From assembly GCA_022402535.1 (NCBI GenBank), contig JAKRSD010000028.1:81684-115453 (forward strand): a stretch of DNA of 33,770 nucleotides, read 5' to 3'. A model generated the notes under the pieces. The model ran no database searches and had not been told where the DNA came from. It saw only the letters and a list, made by a program, of their open reading frames with translations. The position numbers and the translations under genes are program-made. This DNA is from Flavobacteriales bacterium. Lineage in GTDB: Bacteria > Bacteroidota > Bacteroidia > CAIKAF01. Within the stretch, counting starts at the first letter, position 1. Every line of letters begins with the position of its first letter. Shown in pieces: positions 1 through 8,122 of this stretch.

Positions 1-77
1 GTCCGGTGGGGTTTGGGAAAGTGTTCCTACATTCGGTATAACAATAAGGAAGCCGGATACCCGCAAGGGGATTTACA

Positions 78-141
78 ATACTCAGGGACTTCCAAAAAGA
101 TTAGGGCTGATTGGGGAGGTTCGTTGCCAGACGGACCTCTC
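78..141 (+). repeat. Direct repeat copy 1 (about 63 bp, with hairpin)
   Basis: This segment matches 275-338 without gaps at a constant offset of 197 bases, with roughly ten substitutions. The conserved core includes GATTAGGGCTGAT and GAGGTTCGTTGCCA. The 3' part is an inverted repeat in both copies. The region 1-422 otherwise contains nothing that I can support as a gene. Confidence 0.75.
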
Positions 142-149
142 TTTTTTTT
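116..149 (+). terminator. Rho-independent terminator-like hairpin in repeat copy 1
   Basis: GAGGTTCGT (116-124) pairs with ACGGACCTC (131-139), with one G-T wobble and a six-base loop, and is followed directly by a long T-run ending at 149. It would stop transcription coming from the left edge on the plus strand. Confidence 0.55.
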
Positions 150-274
150 ATCATATTGATTATTAATACTATACTTAAAATTTAATTATTAAATTGAAAA
201 AAGTGTAACTTTTTTGAAAACACATTCGTTACATTCGAACATTAAAGGAAGTCAATACCTGATTCAGGTTTATC

Positions 275-338
275 ATACTCAAGGACTTTCGAAAAGATTA
301 GGGCTGATGGAAGAGGTTCGTTGCCAAACGAACCTTTC
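275..338 (+). repeat. Direct repeat copy 2 (about 63 bp, with hairpin)
   Basis: Second copy of the element at 78-141. Its hairpin is a perfect 9-bp stem, AGGTTCGTT (314-322) with AACGAACCT (327-335), closed by a GCCA loop. Where copy 1 has a wobble pair this copy has a Watson-Crick pair, so the stem is preserved despite the substitution. The T-run after it is broken. Confidence 0.7.
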
Positions 339-368
339 CTATTTTATATAGGTTAATCATTATTGAGT

Positions 369-398
369 AAAAAAAAACTCTCCAAATATTTGGAGAGT
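369..398 (-). terminator. Rho-independent terminator of efp
   Basis: A perfect inverted repeat at 377-398 (ACTCTCC ... GGAGAGT) is followed on the minus strand by a run of T (A-run 369-377 on the plus strand). It lies about 25 bases past the efp stop codon and faces the right way to end it. Confidence 0.85.
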
Positions 399-422
399 CC
401 TTCGGGAGATTAAATAGAAACT

Positions 423-989
423 TTATTTAGCCCTTTCTTTATATTCTTTGGTTCGTGTGTTTACCCGTATGCGTTCGCCCTGCTCAATAAATAATGGAAC
501 CATAACTTTAGCCCCATTATCTACCGTAGCGGGTTTTAATGAACCGCCAGAAGTGTCACCTTTAAGTCCGGGTTCGGTATACGTTACTTCCACTTCAACA
601 ATTTCAGGTAATTCTGCATATAAAGGCATTTCTTTTTCAGCATGAAATACGATTTCGATGCCTTCCATACCATCTTTCAAATATTCGGGAGAATCAATCA
701 AATCTTCAGAAAGCAAAACCTGCTCATAAGTCTGTTGGTGCATAAAATTGTAACCTTGGTCATCCTTGTATAAAAACTGATGAGGTCTTCTTTCAATAGT
801 CTGGATATTGATGTTTTCGCTACCTCCAAATGTATGGTCAATAATTTTACCGTTGCTCAGGTTTTTGAGTTTTGTCCGCACGTTTGATGCTCCTCTTCCG
901 GTCTGAAAACGTAAAAACTCCAAAACAATAAATAATTCATTATTCAGTTCAATGCACAAACCTCTTCGGAAATCTGCAACAGTAGCCAT
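423..989 (-). CDS. efp: Translation elongation factor P
   Basis: 188 residues, the normal EF-P length. EF-P binds between the P and E sites of the ribosome and relieves stalling at consecutive prolines. The three-domain layout is complete: an N-terminal KOW-like domain (about 1-65), a middle OB domain with ERRPHQFLYKD, and a C-terminal OB domain with the family signature YTEPGLKGDTSGG and KPATVDNGAKVMVPLF. The start at 989 (MATVADFRRG) matches family N-termini; the open frame runs further upstream to 1115, but that stretch has no EF-P similarity and would overlap the divergent gene's promoter. The tip loop reads QTGRGAS, putting Arg at position 32 where most EF-Ps have Lys (PGKG). Arg32 is the rhamnosylated residue in EarP-type EF-Ps of Pseudomonas and Neisseria; no EarP-like gene is in this window. 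Confidence 0.97.
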   Translation of the reverse strand: MATVADFRRGLCIELNNELFIVLEFLRFQTGRGASNVRTKLKNLSNGKIIDHTFGGSENINIQTIERRPHQFLYKDDQGYNFMHQQTYEQVLLSEDLIDSPEYLKDGMEGIEIVFHAEKEMPLYAELPEIVEVEVTYTEPGLKGDTSGGSLKPATVDNGAKVMVPLFIEQGERIRVNTRTKEYKERAK

Positions 990-1092
990 ACACTTATAAT
1001 TTTTAATTTGGACGCGAAATAAAACTAATTTTTTTAAAGCACGAAATACGCCTTCAGCCGAGTTGATTAAATATATGTATCTTTCCCAATCC

Positions 1093-3402
1093 ATGTTTGC
1101 AGTCCGTTCGATCATAAATGTTTTCTTCCTATTGGTTTTTCTCAGTAGCGTTTCTGCTCAGCAGGTGGTTCGTCTGGTGGTTTCAGATTCATATTCAGAA
1201 ATGCCAGTAGATGGTGCCTGGGTTTTGCCGTCTATGTCAGAAGATACGCTGTTTACCGGGCGGGATGGTATGTTGTTCGATTCCGATTTGAAAGGTTCAG
1301 ATTATGTAGTGATTGGCAAAGCCGGGTATTTTAACGATACGCTTTTTGGTCCTAAAAGCGGTATTTATAGAATTTATCTAACAGCACTTCCTATAGGAAT
1401 TCAGGCCGTTTCTATCGTATCCGAACGTTTGGGCGCTGATAAACTGCAGACTCCTATGTATGGTTTCCGTCAAGTAAAAGATGATCCGTTTACGTTTGAT
1501 CGTATTCAGATGGCCGTGGCCATAAACTCTATCCCGGGAGCCTCCTGGGAACAAAGGGGAATTGGTGGAAGTGCACGTATTTCAATCAGGGGAAACGGTT
1601 GGAGAAGTCCATTTGGAATTCGCGGTACTCGAATATATTATGATCATATTCCGTTTTCACAGCCCGACGGATTTGGAATGCCCGAATTATTAGATCCGTA
1701 TTTTTATGATTCGTTTGAACTCTTTAAAGGGCCTGCGGGTGCGGCCTATGGCGGATATGCCGGCGGCTCATTGGTAATGAAAAAACATGCCCCTCAGCGA
1801 TATGGGCTAACGTTTGATATTGGTGTATTAGCCGGTTCTAACCGATTATTACGAGGACAGGTAGGAGCTAGCTACACAGGCAGAAACTTTTCGGTTTCGT
1901 TGAAAGGCATGAGTATGGTGCACAAAGGCTATCGAGAACAGGAATATGTAAACCGTAAATTATATCAGGCTCATGCACACTGGCGTATGCATCCCAATCA
2001 TACTGTAACATTCAATATGTTTTATGGCCTTTCGAATTGGGGATTACCCGGCGATTTAACTGCCGAACAGGCCGATACTAATGCCCGTATGGCCAATCCG
2101 TTGGCATTGAAAAATTCAGCCCGGTTAGAAAAAGAATTTGTACGGGGAGGAATAACACACACGTTTCGCGCCGGAGAAAAATTCAGTTCAGAACTGACGG
2201 TATTTGGAAACTGGACCGATAAATATAATCCGTATGCCAATTCTCACTCTTCATCGGGTATCAAAGACGAAGTGATTTCCGGTGGCGGGGTAAGGGAGAT
2301 AATTCGCATTAACTACGGTAAAAAGGTGCCATGGCATGGTTCTACCGGGTTTGAATATCAGACCGAAACCCTTACCGGAGTTGAGTTTTCGAATCAGGGT
2401 GGGGTAGAAGGAGCCGTAAAGCGAACCTACAAACTGCAGACGCATCTTTTTTTCTTGTTTTTTCAATCCACGCTGGATTTACCCAAACATTTTTTCCTTG
2501 ATTTCGGGTCTCATTTTGTGGTTACTGCGCTCGATAATAAATACTTTAATTCGGGTGGAATTTCAACCAGTGGCCGTCTACCCGTGAGGCCGGGACTGTA
2601 CCCGTACGCAGGCCTAACCAAAACGTTTCGGGACGACTATTCTGTGTATGCCCGCTATCACAACGGGTATACCACGCCTACTTTAAACGAAATGATTTCT
2701 GACGATGGAGATTTTAATACCCAACTGGTTAATGAACGATTACATCAGCTGGAAGTAGGTACCCGTGGACAAATCAGAAAGACCAGGTTTTCATGGGGTG
2801 TTGCGGGTTATTCTCATTTTTATTCCAACTTTTTAGTACCCTATTTCCCAACCCCTCAAAGTGCAGTGCGTTTCACCAATGCAGGCAATGCAAGAATATC
2901 AGGGGCTGAAGCTGAGGCCGATTGGACCGCTTTCAGTGCGACCAAAAACCGACAATTTTTACAAACCCTATGGCTGGGTCTCAGATATGCATTTTCACAA
3001 GGCACTTTATCCAATTTTCAGGATGGGAACACCGATTATTCGGGGCAACGAATTCCGGGCATTCCTGCCCACAAAGTTTCACTGCTTATCAATGTAAAAA
3101 CCCGCTATGGTTTTGCTTTTAATGTAGACCTTTCTGCCCGCAGCCGGGTAATCTTGAATTATGCCAATACCGATTCATCGCCGGGCGTGTTTAAAGGCAA
3201 TTTGAGACTGTCATGGACCGGGCGCATATTCTCCGTATTGCTCCCCGAACTTTTTGTAGGAATCAATAATTTCACCAACACCCGAGATTATTCGTTTTTC
3301 AGGATTAATGCACCCGGCGGGCGTTATTTTAACCCGGACCACGGCCTTTTTATTTATGGAGGGGTGAATATCCGAAGCAGTTCGCTTAAACTCAAACGGT
3401 AA
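1093..3402 (+). CDS. TonB-dependent outer-membrane receptor with carboxypeptidase-regulatory-like N-terminus
   Basis: About 769 residues from the chosen ATG. The N-terminus (MFAVRSIINVFFLLVFLSS, then VSAQ) is a signal peptide. An Ig-like carboxypeptidase-regulatory domain (about 24-100) follows, then a plug domain around 120-235 with IPGASWEQRGIGGSARISIRG, an IRGTRIYYDHIPF stretch and ELFKGPAGAAYGGYAGGSLV, then a beta-barrel to the end. Such receptors take up siderophores, vitamins or glycans using TonB energy; the substrate cannot be told from sequence and no SusD partner is adjacent. Closest to the siderophore/cofactor (FecA-like) class by layout, which is an inference. Upstream in-frame starts exist at 1075 (ATG) and 1063 (TTG); 1093 gives the cleanest signal peptide. 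The C-terminus (SSLKLKR) lacks the usual terminal aromatic residue. Confidence 0.9.
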   Translation: MFAVRSIINVFFLLVFLSSVSAQQVVRLVVSDSYSEMPVDGAWVLPSMSEDTLFTGRDGMLFDSDLKGSDYVVIGKAGYFNDTLFGPKSGIYRIYLTALPIGIQAVSIVSERLGADKLQTPMYGFRQVKDDPFTFDRIQMAVAINSIPGASWEQRGIGGSARISIRGNGWRSPFGIRGTRIYYDHIPFSQPDGFGMPELLDPYFYDSFELFKGPAGAAYGGYAGGSLVMKKHAPQRYGLTFDIGVLAGSNRLLRGQVGASYTGRNFSVSLKGMSMVHKGYREQEYVNRKLYQAHAHWRMHPNHTVTFNMFYGLSNWGLPGDLTAEQADTNARMANPLALKNSARLEKEFVRGGITHTFRAGEKFSSELTVFGNWTDKYNPYANSHSSSGIKDEVISGGGVREIIRINYGKKVPWHGSTGFEYQTETLTGVEFSNQGGVEGAVKRTYKLQTHLFFLFFQSTLDLPKHFFLDFGSHFVVTALDNKYFNSGGISTSGRLPVRPGLYPYAGLTKTFRDDYSVYARYHNGYTTPTLNEMISDDGDFNTQLVNERLHQLEVGTRGQIRKTRFSWGVAGYSHFYSNFLVPYFPTPQSAVRFTNAGNARISGAEAEADWTAFSATKNRQFLQTLWLGLRYAFSQGTLSNFQDGNTDYSGQRIPGIPAHKVSLLINVKTRYGFAFNVDLSARSRVILNYANTDSSPGVFKGNLRLSWTGRIFSVLLPELFVGINNFTNTRDYSFFRINAPGGRYFNPDHGLFIYGGVNIRSSSLKLKR

Positions 3403-3474
3403 TTATAAATTTTTGCGCTTTCCTTGAAGCCTTTGTTAAATTTGGATTTACTGCATTTCGGTTTGATTATTTAG

Positions 3475-3482
3475 TAATTTTG
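3475..3482 (+). promoter_or_regulatory. -7 promoter element (TAATTTTG)
   Basis: Perfect match to the Bacteroidota -7 consensus TAnnTTTG, 29 bases before the ATG at 3512. No good TTG -33 box stands at the expected 17-23 base spacing. Confidence 0.55.
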
Positions 3483-3511
3483 CCGCCTGTAAAAATTTTA
3501 ATACCAGATTC

Positions 3512-5479
3512 ATGTCAGAGAATTTGACCAATGAACCGCTAAACGAAAATGAAAATCTGCAAGGGCAGGTAACAGAAAACGGAGATCAAAACGTTTCAGA
3601 ATCACCCGTAAATAAAACAGAACCTGAACATTCAGAAGCTGATTTTACTGATGTGGTTTTTGATTCGGAATCACCGATGGAAGTAGTGGCGGAGAATATA
3701 AGCGAAGATCAGGATGCCCAGGAAGAAACGAAAGAAGAGGAAGAATTCTTTGTGGACGATCTGGATTTGGATAACCTATCAGCCAAGTTTCATGCATTAT
3801 GGGAATCCGGTGAAATTTTAAATTCAAGAGCCAATTTCCGTAAAATTCAAGATCGTTTTCATACCCTGGTGGATGATTTGAAAAATCAGGCTTTTGAAAG
3901 TTACATGGCTGAAGGAGGCGAAAAAGATTATTTTGAATTCAAAGCGGGTGAGTTGGCCGATAATCTGCGTACAAAACTCGATGAAATCGGAAAACGCTTT
4001 ATCGAACTGCGCAGAAAAAAAGAGCAGGAGCTTCAGGAAAATTTCCTGAAAAAACAGGATATCATTCAGGAACTGAAACAACTGATTGAGAACGAAGCCG
4101 ACATCAACAAAGCCCATAATTTATTCCGTGAACTTCAGGAGCGCTGGAAAAACACAGGACAGGTTATTTCTCAAAAGGCCGAAGAACTCAACAATAACTA
4201 CCGCCACTGGGTAAATATGTTCTATCGTTCTTTACAGATGAACAAGGAACTCTTTACCGTGGAGCTCAAAAAGAATGTGGAAATTAAAGAACGCATTGTG
4301 AAAGGAGCGGAGAGCCTGCAAAAAATGAGCAGCATCAACAAGGCGCTTGAGTTTTTGCACGATTATCAAAAGCAATGGAGAGAAACCGGTCCCGTGCCCA
4401 GAGCGGAAAACGAAGAGCTTTGGCAACGATTCAAAAAAGCTTCTGACGCGGTGATTATCCGCAGAGATGAGCATATTAAACAACTCAATGAAGAGCGCAC
4501 CAAAAATCTGGAAATAAAAACAGGACTTTGCGAAGAAATGGAATCCATTGCGGCAGGCGATTATCCTACGATGAAAGATTTTCGTGAGGCCGAAAAGAAA
4601 GTAACCGATTTGGATAAACGATGGAGAGCCACCGGACGGGTTGCCAATGAATTTAACGAGAGCATCTGGCAACGTTTTCGCGAAGCCCGCAAAGCTTTTA
4701 ACGCCAAACGTACAGCATTGATTCAGCAGTCTGAAAGCGTGTTTAAAAAGAATCTGGCCGACAAAGAAGCATTGTGTGAAAAAGCCGAAGCCATTCAGGA
4801 CAGCACCGATTGGAAAAACACTACCCAGGCCTTTTTGAAACTGCAGGAAGATTGGAAAAAAACAGGTCCGGTTTCACGCGAAGTGAGTGAAAAAATATGG
4901 CAACGATTCCGTGCAGCAGCCAATCATTTTTTCAATAAAAAAGAGGAGCATTTCAAAGCCATTCCTGAGCAGGAAAAACAAAATCTGGAAGCAAAACGAG
5001 CCGTAATTGAAAAAATTAATGCCTACGAACATACGGCAGAAGTGTCTGAAAGTTTTGCGGCGATGAATGCATTACGCAAAGAATTTAACGCCATCGGTTT
5101 TGTGCCCATGAAAGAAAAAGCGGCGTTGGATAAAGAAATGGATGATGCCGTGAAAGCCTTTTTTGCAAAAATAAATGTAGACCCGGCCGAGAAAAACAGA
5201 ATTGAATTTAAAGGAAGGATAGACGCGTTAGTTGCCGCTCCCGATGCAATGGATCAAATCCGCAAAGAGCGCACGGCCATCCGTTTGAAAATGGAAAAAT
5301 TGCTCGAGGAAGTAAATCAGTTAGAAAACAACATCCGTTTCTTCGGAAATTCTAAAAATGCAGAAGAAGTAACCAAACCTTACCGCGAAAAAGCAGAACG
5401 TCTGAAAGAAGATATTAAACAATTGGAAGACAAACAGAATCAACTGAAGCGGGCAGCCAAACAGCTCGAAACAAAATAA
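3512..5479 (+). CDS. DUF349 repeat protein
   Basis: 655 residues, no signal peptide, predicted cytoplasmic. The first ~85 residues are acidic and low in complexity (runs of E, D and N). The rest is almost all helical and made of about six related units of ~70 residues, each built on a W or F, then TGPV-like turn, then LWQRF-like motif: for example KQWRETGPV...LWQRFKKA, KRWRATGRV...IWQRFREA and EDWKKTGPV...IWQRFRAA. These are DUF349 repeats, common in Bacteroidota as a single large protein of unknown function. The last ~90 residues form a coiled coil with KLLEEVNQLENNI and a lysine-rich end. It stands alone between the TonB receptor and a strong terminator, with its own -7 element. The family identification is firm; no function is claimed. 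Confidence 0.92.
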   Translation: MSENLTNEPLNENENLQGQVTENGDQNVSESPVNKTEPEHSEADFTDVVFDSESPMEVVAENISEDQDAQEETKEEEEFFVDDLDLDNLSAKFHALWESGEILNSRANFRKIQDRFHTLVDDLKNQAFESYMAEGGEKDYFEFKAGELADNLRTKLDEIGKRFIELRRKKEQELQENFLKKQDIIQELKQLIENEADINKAHNLFRELQERWKNTGQVISQKAEELNNNYRHWVNMFYRSLQMNKELFTVELKKNVEIKERIVKGAESLQKMSSINKALEFLHDYQKQWRETGPVPRAENEELWQRFKKASDAVIIRRDEHIKQLNEERTKNLEIKTGLCEEMESIAAGDYPTMKDFREAEKKVTDLDKRWRATGRVANEFNESIWQRFREARKAFNAKRTALIQQSESVFKKNLADKEALCEKAEAIQDSTDWKNTTQAFLKLQEDWKKTGPVSREVSEKIWQRFRAAANHFFNKKEEHFKAIPEQEKQNLEAKRAVIEKINAYEHTAEVSESFAAMNALRKEFNAIGFVPMKEKAALDKEMDDAVKAFFAKINVDPAEKNRIEFKGRIDALVAAPDAMDQIRKERTAIRLKMEKLLEEVNQLENNIRFFGNSKNAEEVTKPYREKAERLKEDIKQLEDKQNQLKRAAKQLETK

Positions 5480-5496
5480 TATATTTCGAAGGTTTT

Positions 5497-5540
5497 AATC
5501 CGGAATTCGCAATAAAACGCGTGGATTCCGGATTTTTTTT
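5497..5540 (+). terminator. Rho-independent terminator after the DUF349 gene
   Basis: AATCCGGAAT (5497-5506) pairs perfectly with ATTCCGGATT (5525-5534), followed by eight Ts. There is no T-run on the other strand, so it serves the plus-strand gene only. Confidence 0.9.
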
Positions 5541-5560
5541 CTGATAAATAAGGAATTACA

Positions 5561-7252
5561 CTATTTGTAAAATCTTCGGCGGATGATGGCATACATAACC
5601 ACTACAAAAAGAACTCCCGCAATCCAGAATCCCGTGAGGCTTATGTAGGGTAAACCCGTTTCGGTGGACATGAATTTTTCAGGGAAAGGTACTGTAGCTG
5701 TTATCGATGAGCCGATGATTAATGCGGCAATAATCAGCGTCATAATCAGTCGGTTGGTAAGGCTGTCCAGCTTTTTCAGTAAGTAGCCGTACCCCTGATG
5801 TTCAATGGTGAAATTGATTTTTCCGCGGCTTGCCTGTTGAAGAATTTCGCGCACTTCCACCGGAAACGAAGTCATAAATGAGGTAACCTGCTCCGTACGG
5901 TATTGTATTTCATTCCATACATTATCCGGAGACCATTGTTCCTGTAATATTTTGGCTCCGTAAGGTTTAATATGGTCGTAGGTTTTCAGCTGCGGATACA
6001 TAATTTTTCCGATTCCTTCCAGAATGGCAAGCGCCCTGAATACCAAAAACACCCCGGGAGGCATATACATCTGGTAATTCAGCATGATTTTTTGCAGCTC
6101 GTTGGTCAGGTCGGCAATGGAGCCTTCATCCACGCTGAGGGTCGCATAATCATCAATTAATTCCTGTAAATCCGATTCAAAGGCTCTTATGTCTTTGATA
6201 TTATCTTCTACAGCCAGTTTTTTCATGTTCACGGCCATAGACCGGGCATCTTCTTTCGCCATGGACACAAAAACCATGGCAAAGGCATGTTTATCTTTTT
6301 TGGAAAGTTGCCCCACCATACCAAAATCAATCAGACAGATGGTTCCGTCCTGCCTTACCAGCACATTCCCCGGATGCGGATCGGCATGAAAAACACCATA
6401 TTCAAAAATCTGTTTCAGGTATATATTGAGCCCATTTTCTACGATGGATTTAACATTCAGCCCCCATTCTCTTATTTGTTTTTTGTCGGTGAATTTACAT
6501 CCGCTGACAAATTCAATGATGAGCACTTTATCGGTAGAAAACTCTCGAAAAACCTTAGGAATATAAAAATTATCGTAGCCTTTGTACAGTTCCCTGAATT
6601 TAGAAATATTGCGGGCCTCGTTGGTATAGTCCAACTCTTTGCTCATGCTCCGGTCAAACACATTTACAATGTCCTGCGCATTCAGCACGCCCTGTTTTTT
6701 CAGATAGCGGTCAGAACGTTTTACGATTTCATGAAGCAACTGCAAATCCCTGTCTACCGTTTCTTTCACTGTGGGACGTTGCACTTTTACCACCACTTCA
6801 GGACCGTTTTTCAGTTTGGCCCTGTGCACCTGACCGATGGATGCAGAGGCCAAGGGAACGTCGGTAAAATATTCAAACAATTCTTCCAGCGGAACACCGG
6901 TTTCCATCTCTATGATGGTTTTGGCTTCATCCGAAGGAAAAGGGGGAACCCGGTCCTGTAATTTTTCAAACTCTTTTAATAATCCTTCCGGAACAATATC
7001 GGGGCGGTTACTCAGAATCTGACACAGTTTCACGAAGGTAGGGCCTAGTTCTTCGGCTGCCATGCGAATACGCTCATAGCGCGAATACTGCAAGGCGGGT
7101 TTTTCCTGGCGCAGCCATTTGATTCTCAATCCTTCCGGAACCAGATTTCTCAGGGTGGAATTGGCAATCAGGTCCTCAAAACCGTATTTTACCAACACAG
7201 ACATGATTTGCCTGAGCCGCCCTAAATTTTTAATCGTTCCGCCAAGTCCCAT
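5561..7252 (-). CDS. UbiB/AarF/ABC1-family atypical kinase
   Basis: 563 residues, typical for the UbiB/ADCK family. Members are membrane-associated atypical kinases or ATPases linked to isoprenoid quinone biosynthesis and lipid homeostasis. Visible motifs: the N-terminal KxGQ region as KLCQ (75-78) in GPTFVKLCQILSNRPD, the A-rich loop ASASIGQVH (135-143), the presumed ATP-binding Lys in VVVKVQRP (K156), KELDY (205-209), the catalytic HADPHPGN (289-296) and the metal-binding D309 in LIDFG. Two hydrophobic C-terminal segments (about 508-528 and 538-558) form a membrane anchor. The oddity is Cys77 in place of the family's Gly in KxGQ. It is monocistronic and divergent from cmk, with the DUF349 gene converging on its 3' end. 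The name ubiB is not assigned because Bacteroidota make menaquinone and the role is not established. Confidence 0.93.
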   Translation of the reverse strand: MGLGGTIKNLGRLRQIMSVLVKYGFEDLIANSTLRNLVPEGLRIKWLRQEKPALQYSRYERIRMAAEELGPTFVKLCQILSNRPDIVPEGLLKEFEKLQDRVPPFPSDEAKTIIEMETGVPLEELFEYFTDVPLASASIGQVHRAKLKNGPEVVVKVQRPTVKETVDRDLQLLHEIVKRSDRYLKKQGVLNAQDIVNVFDRSMSKELDYTNEARNISKFRELYKGYDNFYIPKVFREFSTDKVLIIEFVSGCKFTDKKQIREWGLNVKSIVENGLNIYLKQIFEYGVFHADPHPGNVLVRQDGTICLIDFGMVGQLSKKDKHAFAMVFVSMAKEDARSMAVNMKKLAVEDNIKDIRAFESDLQELIDDYATLSVDEGSIADLTNELQKIMLNYQMYMPPGVFLVFRALAILEGIGKIMYPQLKTYDHIKPYGAKILQEQWSPDNVWNEIQYRTEQVTSFMTSFPVEVREILQQASRGKINFTIEHQGYGYLLKKLDSLTNRLIMTLIIAALIIGSSITATVPFPEKFMSTETGLPYISLTGFWIAGVLFVVVMYAIIRRRFYK

Positions 7253-7385
7253 GAAGAATTGCTAAAGGTGTCGCAAAAATATGATTATTCCTCGATTTCA
7301 GCCATTTGATACCGCCTTTTCCCCCTTTTATTTTGGCCTAGTTCAAATTTGCCCTGAAATCGCTCTCCGATTCGGGTTTTGCATG

Positions 7386-7393
7386 TACTTTTG
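7386..7393 (+). promoter_or_regulatory. -7 promoter element (TACTTTTG) of the cmk-bio operon
   Basis: Perfect TAnnTTTG, ending only seven bases before the ATG at 7401. With the usual start point about 4-6 bases after the element, the mRNA would have almost no leader. This also rules out the longer open frame from 7281 as the coding start. Confidence 0.65.
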
Positions 7394-7400
7394 CAACCGT

Positions 7401-8111
7401 ATGTCTGAACACATTTCAATTGCTATAGACGGTTTCTCTTCCTGCGGAAAAAGTACGCTGGCTAAAGCAATGGCCAAAAGTCTCAATTACAGTTATCTGG
7501 ATACGGGAGCTATGTATAGGGCGGTAACACTTTATGCTTTGAAGCAGGGATTTTTCAAAGATGGCCTCATCTATATGGAAAAATTATTGGGTTCTTTGGG
7601 TGATATAGAAATGCATTTTGAGGTAAATCCGCAGACGGGTAAATCTGAACTTTTTTTGAATGGAAAAAACGTGGAAAGTGAAATCCGTTCGTTGGAAGTG
7701 GCCTCCAAAGTGAGCGAAATCAGTGTTATTAAAGAAGTAAGACGCAAACTGCAGGCTGTGCAAAAAGAAATCGGAGCCCGCAAAGCCGTGGTGATGGATG
7801 GCCGAGATATCGGAACGGTGGTGATGCCCGATGCCGAATTGAAAATTTTTCTCACGGCCGATGGAGAAATTCGCGCCCAACGACGTTTTGCCGAACTTCG
7901 TTCGCAGGGAAAAGATGTTTCCATGGCCGAAATACACGACAATTTAAAGCATCGCGACCATATTGATGCAAACCGCGAAGAAGATCCTCTCAGGCAGGCG
8001 GAAGATGCCCGTGTGTTGGATAATTCTGAAATTACTGAATCCGAACAGCTTCAGATTGCCTTAGGTTGGGCGCACGAAGCCATTCAACATAAAAAATCCT
8101 TAATCTCTTAA
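7401..8111 (+). CDS. cmk: Cytidylate kinase
   Basis: 236 residues, the usual bacterial Cmk length. It phosphorylates CMP and dCMP to the diphosphates with ATP in the cytoplasm. It has the P-loop GFSSCGKST (11-19), the CMP-binding LDTGAMYRAVT, the VVMDGRDIGTVVMPDAELKIF region, and the LID-like segment with LKHRDHIDANREEDPL. The start at 7401 (MSEHISIAIDG) sits immediately before the P-loop as in other Cmks and just after a -7 promoter element. It is first in an operon with bioD (11-base gap) and bioA. The link with biotin genes is probably only shared transcription. Confidence 0.97.
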   Translation: MSEHISIAIDGFSSCGKSTLAKAMAKSLNYSYLDTGAMYRAVTLYALKQGFFKDGLIYMEKLLGSLGDIEMHFEVNPQTGKSELFLNGKNVESEIRSLEVASKVSEISVIKEVRRKLQAVQKEIGARKAVVMDGRDIGTVVMPDAELKIFLTADGEIRAQRRFAELRSQGKDVSMAEIHDNLKHRDHIDANREEDPLRQAEDARVLDNSEITESEQLQIALGWAHEAIQHKKSLIS

Positions 8112-8122
8112 TTGTACATAAA

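Larger units (their letters stand above)
2..166 (+). other. Possible 3' end of a gene entering from the left edge
   Basis: One forward frame is open from the left edge to a TAA at 164-166, about 54 codons. I do not recognise the peptide. Its last half (KRLGL, EVRCQT, then LS and aromatic residues) recurs in an open frame of the second repeat copy at 275-338, so either a short coding tail was duplicated or the repeat simply lacks stops in this frame. The end of this frame overlaps a terminator-like hairpin, which argues that at least the last part is not coding. Treat as unproven. Confidence 0.2.

Noticed and set aside
990-1115. Extension of the efp frame to 1115 (42 extra residues)
   Set aside because: No EF-P similarity before MATVADF; the 188-residue form has the normal length, and the extension would run into the divergent receptor gene.
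7281-7400. 40-codon N-terminal extension of cytidylate kinase
   Set aside because: The P-loop of Cmk normally follows the start within ~10 residues, and the promoter element at 7386 lies inside the extension.
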